This document shows positions 62,206 through 64,000 of a stretch of DNA of 64,000 bases, piece after piece. A program made the translations under genes and the position numbers. A model generated the notes under the pieces. It made no database searches, had not been told where the DNA came from, and worked only from the letters and a program-made list of their open reading frames with translations. Position 1 is the stretch's first letter. Each line of letters begins with the position of its first letter. The DNA is from JAGVSR01 sp963825555 (lineage in GTDB: Bacteria > Pseudomonadota > Alphaproteobacteria > Rhizobiales > Hyphomicrobiaceae): positions 68,555 to 132,554 of the forward strand of contig CAWGTZ010000024.1 of assembly GCA_963825555.1 (NCBI GenBank). Direction: 5' to 3'.

Positions 62206-63948
62206 ATGCCGTCGGACCTCATCAGGAAAAGTAAGACGTCTGAGGGCTTGCGTCCAAATCTTGCCGACTTCGCGTCGGCTGCAAAGATGTTCTCCTGGCA
62301 GGCCGCCCGGAGCGAGCTTGCTGGGCTGCCCGATGGTGGCTTGAACATCGCCTACGAGGCGGTGGACCGGCACGTTGTCGCCGGCTCAGGCGATCGTATC
62401 GCCGTGCGCTCCATCGCGCGCGGTCGCGAAACAAAGGAAATCTCCTATCGGGCCCTGGCCGAACGCTCCAACCGCTTTGCCGGGGCACTCAAAAGCCTCG
62501 GTGTTGGAAAGGGCCAATGCGTCTTCTCGCTACTTGGGCGCGTCCCCGAACTTTTCGTGACGGCGCTCGGCACCTGGAAGTGCGGCGCGGTCTTCTCCCC
62601 GCTGTTCTCCGCCTTCGGGCCCACCCCCGTCAAAGCACGCATGCAGATCGCAGAACCTGCCGTGCTGGTGACGACACAGCGGCTTTACGATCGCAAGATT
62701 GCGCCGATCCGCGATGAACTTCCTTTCCTCAAGAGCGTGATCATCGTCGGCGGCGGTCAGGCAGGGTACGACTTTGAGGAACTGCTGGCCGCGCAACCGC
62801 CCGAATTCGAGATTGTCAGGACGACGAAGGATGACTTGGCCATTCTCCATTTTACGAGCGGCACGACTGGTCGACCCAAGGGCGCCATGCACGTCCACGG
62901 CGCGGTCCTTGCACATCTGGTGACGGCAAAGCTTGCGCTCGATCTGCACCGCGATGACGTCTTCTGGTGCACCGCTGATCCCGGATGGGTTACCGGCACT
63001 TCCTACGGCATCATTGGTCCCCTGTGTGTCGGGTGCACGCTGATCTCGGATGAGGAGGAGTTCGATGCCGAGCGCTGGTATGGGGTTCTTGCCGGCGAGA
63101 AGGTCACAGTATGGTACACCGCTCCTACGGCGATCCGCATGCTCATGAAGGTCGGGGACGAATTGCCCCGCAGCTTCGATCTTTCCGCCCTGCGCTTCAT
63201 CGCCAGCGTCGGCGAGCCGCTCAATCCGGAGGGGGTCGTGTGGGGCCAGGAGGCCCTCGGTCTGCCCATTCACGACAACTGGTGGCAGACGGAGACAGGC
63301 GGCATCATGATTTCCAACTTCGCCGCCATGGACATCAAGCCCGGCTCAATGGGGCGGCCGCTACCCGGCATCGAGGCCGCTATCGTGGAGAAGTCAGATG
63401 GACCGATCCGTGTCGTTACCGAAACTGGCCGAGAGGGAGAGCTGGCACTGAAGACAGGTTGGCCGTCGATGTTTCGCGGCTACCTCCATGAGGAGGAGCG
63501 CTATCGCAAATGCTTTGCCGACGGCTGGTACCTGACGGGCGATCTGGCCCGCTGCGATGAGGATGGCTACTTCTGGTTCGTCGGGAGGGCCGACGACGTC
63601 ATCAAGTCCGCCGGCCACCTCATCGGACCATTCGAAGTCGAGAGCGTGCTGATGGAGCATCCGGCCGTTGCGGAGGCCGGCGTGATCGGCCTTCCCGATC
63701 CGGTCGCGGGCGAGGTCGTGAAGGCATTCGTCGGACTAAATAGAGGCTTTGCGGAGGGCGAAGATCTCAAGAAGGAGATCATGGCTCACGCACGAAAGCG
63801 TTTGAGTCTCGCCGTGGCGCCGCGCGACATTGCCTTCCGTCAGGATCTGCCCAAGACGCGATCCGGAAAGATCATGCGGCGGCTGCTGAAGGCGCGGGAG
63901 CTCGGTCTTCCCGAAGGCGATACCTCCACCCTGGAGGGCAGCCAATGA
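62206..63948 (+). CDS. acsA: AMP-forming acetyl-CoA synthetase (AcsA-type)
   Basis: The enzyme activates a short acid, most likely acetate, to its CoA ester with ATP. The protein is about 580 residues and has the AMP-binding P-loop LHFTSGTTGRPKG, the acetate-enzyme string WCTADPGWVTGTSYGIIGPL, the NWWQTETGG motif, YLTGDLARCDEDGYFWFVGRADDVIK and the C-terminal lysine segment PKTRSGKIMRR. The best start is ATG 62206 after a GAGGA site; the frame also reaches 62173. Its stop overlaps the next gene's start (ATGA). Confidence 0.9.
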   Translation: MPSDLIRKSKTSEGLRPNLADFASAAKMFSWQAARSELAGLPDGGLNIAYEAVDRHVVAGSGDRIAVRSIARGRETKEISYRALAERSNRFAGALKSLGVGKGQCVFSLLGRVPELFVTALGTWKCGAVFSPLFSAFGPTPVKARMQIAEPAVLVTTQRLYDRKIAPIRDELPFLKSVIIVGGGQAGYDFEELLAAQPPEFEIVRTTKDDLAILHFTSGTTGRPKGAMHVHGAVLAHLVTAKLALDLHRDDVFWCTADPGWVTGTSYGIIGPLCVGCTLISDEEEFDAERWYGVLAGEKVTVWYTAPTAIRMLMKVGDELPRSFDLSALRFIASVGEPLNPEGVVWGQEALGLPIHDNWWQTETGGIMISNFAAMDIKPGSMGRPLPGIEAAIVEKSDGPIRVVTETGREGELALKTGWPSMFRGYLHEEERYRKCFADGWYLTGDLARCDEDGYFWFVGRADDVIKSAGHLIGPFEVESVLMEHPAVAEAGVIGLPDPVAGEVVKAFVGLNRGFAEGEDLKKEIMAHARKRLSLAVAPRDIAFRQDLPKTRSGKIMRRLLKARELGLPEGDTSTLEGSQ

Positions 63949-64000
63949 CGAAGGTTGCCGACAGCAAGGTGCATCTCTCGCGGGAGCACGCACTGACGCT
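63945..64000 (+). CDS. Start of a probable pyruvate dehydrogenase E1 alpha subunit (cut by the window end)
   Basis: Only 18 residues are visible, MTKVADSKVHLSREHALT, beginning with ATG 63945 overlapping the acsA stop. The LSREHAL string resembles the head of thiamine-pyrophosphate-dependent E1 alpha subunits, and such genes do follow acetyl-CoA synthetase genes in related bacteria. The call is weak because so little is visible. Confidence 0.35.
   Translation, partial: MTKVADSKVHLSREHALT

Overview
This window reads as chromosomal DNA from a Hyphomicrobium-like alphaproteobacterial methylotroph (Hyphomicrobiales). The support is a tetrahydromethanopterin (H4MPT) C1 cluster (fae, mch, mtdB, beta-RFAP synthase and the methylotroph-specific orf5/orf7/orfY/orf17-type genes), a complete pqqABCDE locus, a petABC bc1 operon, an NDUFS4-type complex I subunit, and GC-rich, tightly packed genes. 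I see no insertion sequence, prophage, CRISPR array or rRNA operon. Three tRNA genes with encoded CCA are present: Tyr, Pro and Arg.

Layout. 1-8.4 kb: housekeeping genes (CCA-adding enzyme, CoA-type NUDIX hydrolase, aerobic hemF, trmL), an exported lysozyme-fold-like protein, and an ABC exporter broken by one extra base. 8.7-11.7 kb: petABC with a terminator. 11.7-16.6 kb: methylthioadenosine (MTA) salvage genes (mtnP, apt, mtnA, class II aldolase) interrupted by a Tat-exported class D beta-lactamase pair. 16.7-24.8 kb: small exported proteins, a beta-barrel protein, rlmB, tRNA-Tyr, an orphan amino-acid-binding protein with an L,D-transpeptidase, pcm and a lipoprotein.

24.9-34.7 kb: the H4MPT/methylofuran island. 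On the minus strand it runs mptG, mtdB, orfY-like ATP-grasp, mch, orf5-like ATP-grasp, orf7-like CitG protein and fae. An orf17-like TIM-barrel gene and an MfnF-like gene lie beyond. A pterin dehydratase-folK pair flanks it. Fae captures formaldehyde on H4MPT, MtdB oxidises methylene-H4MPT and Mch makes formyl-H4MPT. The other genes probably build the pterin and furan cofactors. The formyltransferase/hydrolase complex (fhcABCD) is not in the window.

34.8-38.8 kb: a class I cytochrome c and pqqABCDE, which supply redox partner and cofactor for PQQ alcohol dehydrogenases that make formaldehyde. 39.4-49.1 kb: assimilatory sulfate reduction as two converging operons (cobA-cysJ-cysI rightward; cysH-cysD-cysN-TSUP-TSUP-cNMP protein leftward) that share an 18-base motif in their upstream regions. 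49.3-57.8 kb: a BaiN-like flavoprotein, glyoxalase I, a two-domain cold-shock protein, a DUF192 protein, two tRNAs, complex I subunit, a P2-type cation ATPase and a frameshifted outer-membrane protein gene. 58.4-64 kb: katG, then an alanine dehydrogenase, acetyl-CoA synthetase and probable pyruvate dehydrogenase series with a perfect FNR/FixK box upstream.

Two genes are each broken by a single base, which could be assembly error or real decay. No wholly unknown multi-gene system stands out. The most open biology is in the unassigned H4MPT-island genes, the MTA/5'-deoxyadenosine shunt and the shared sulfur-gene motif.
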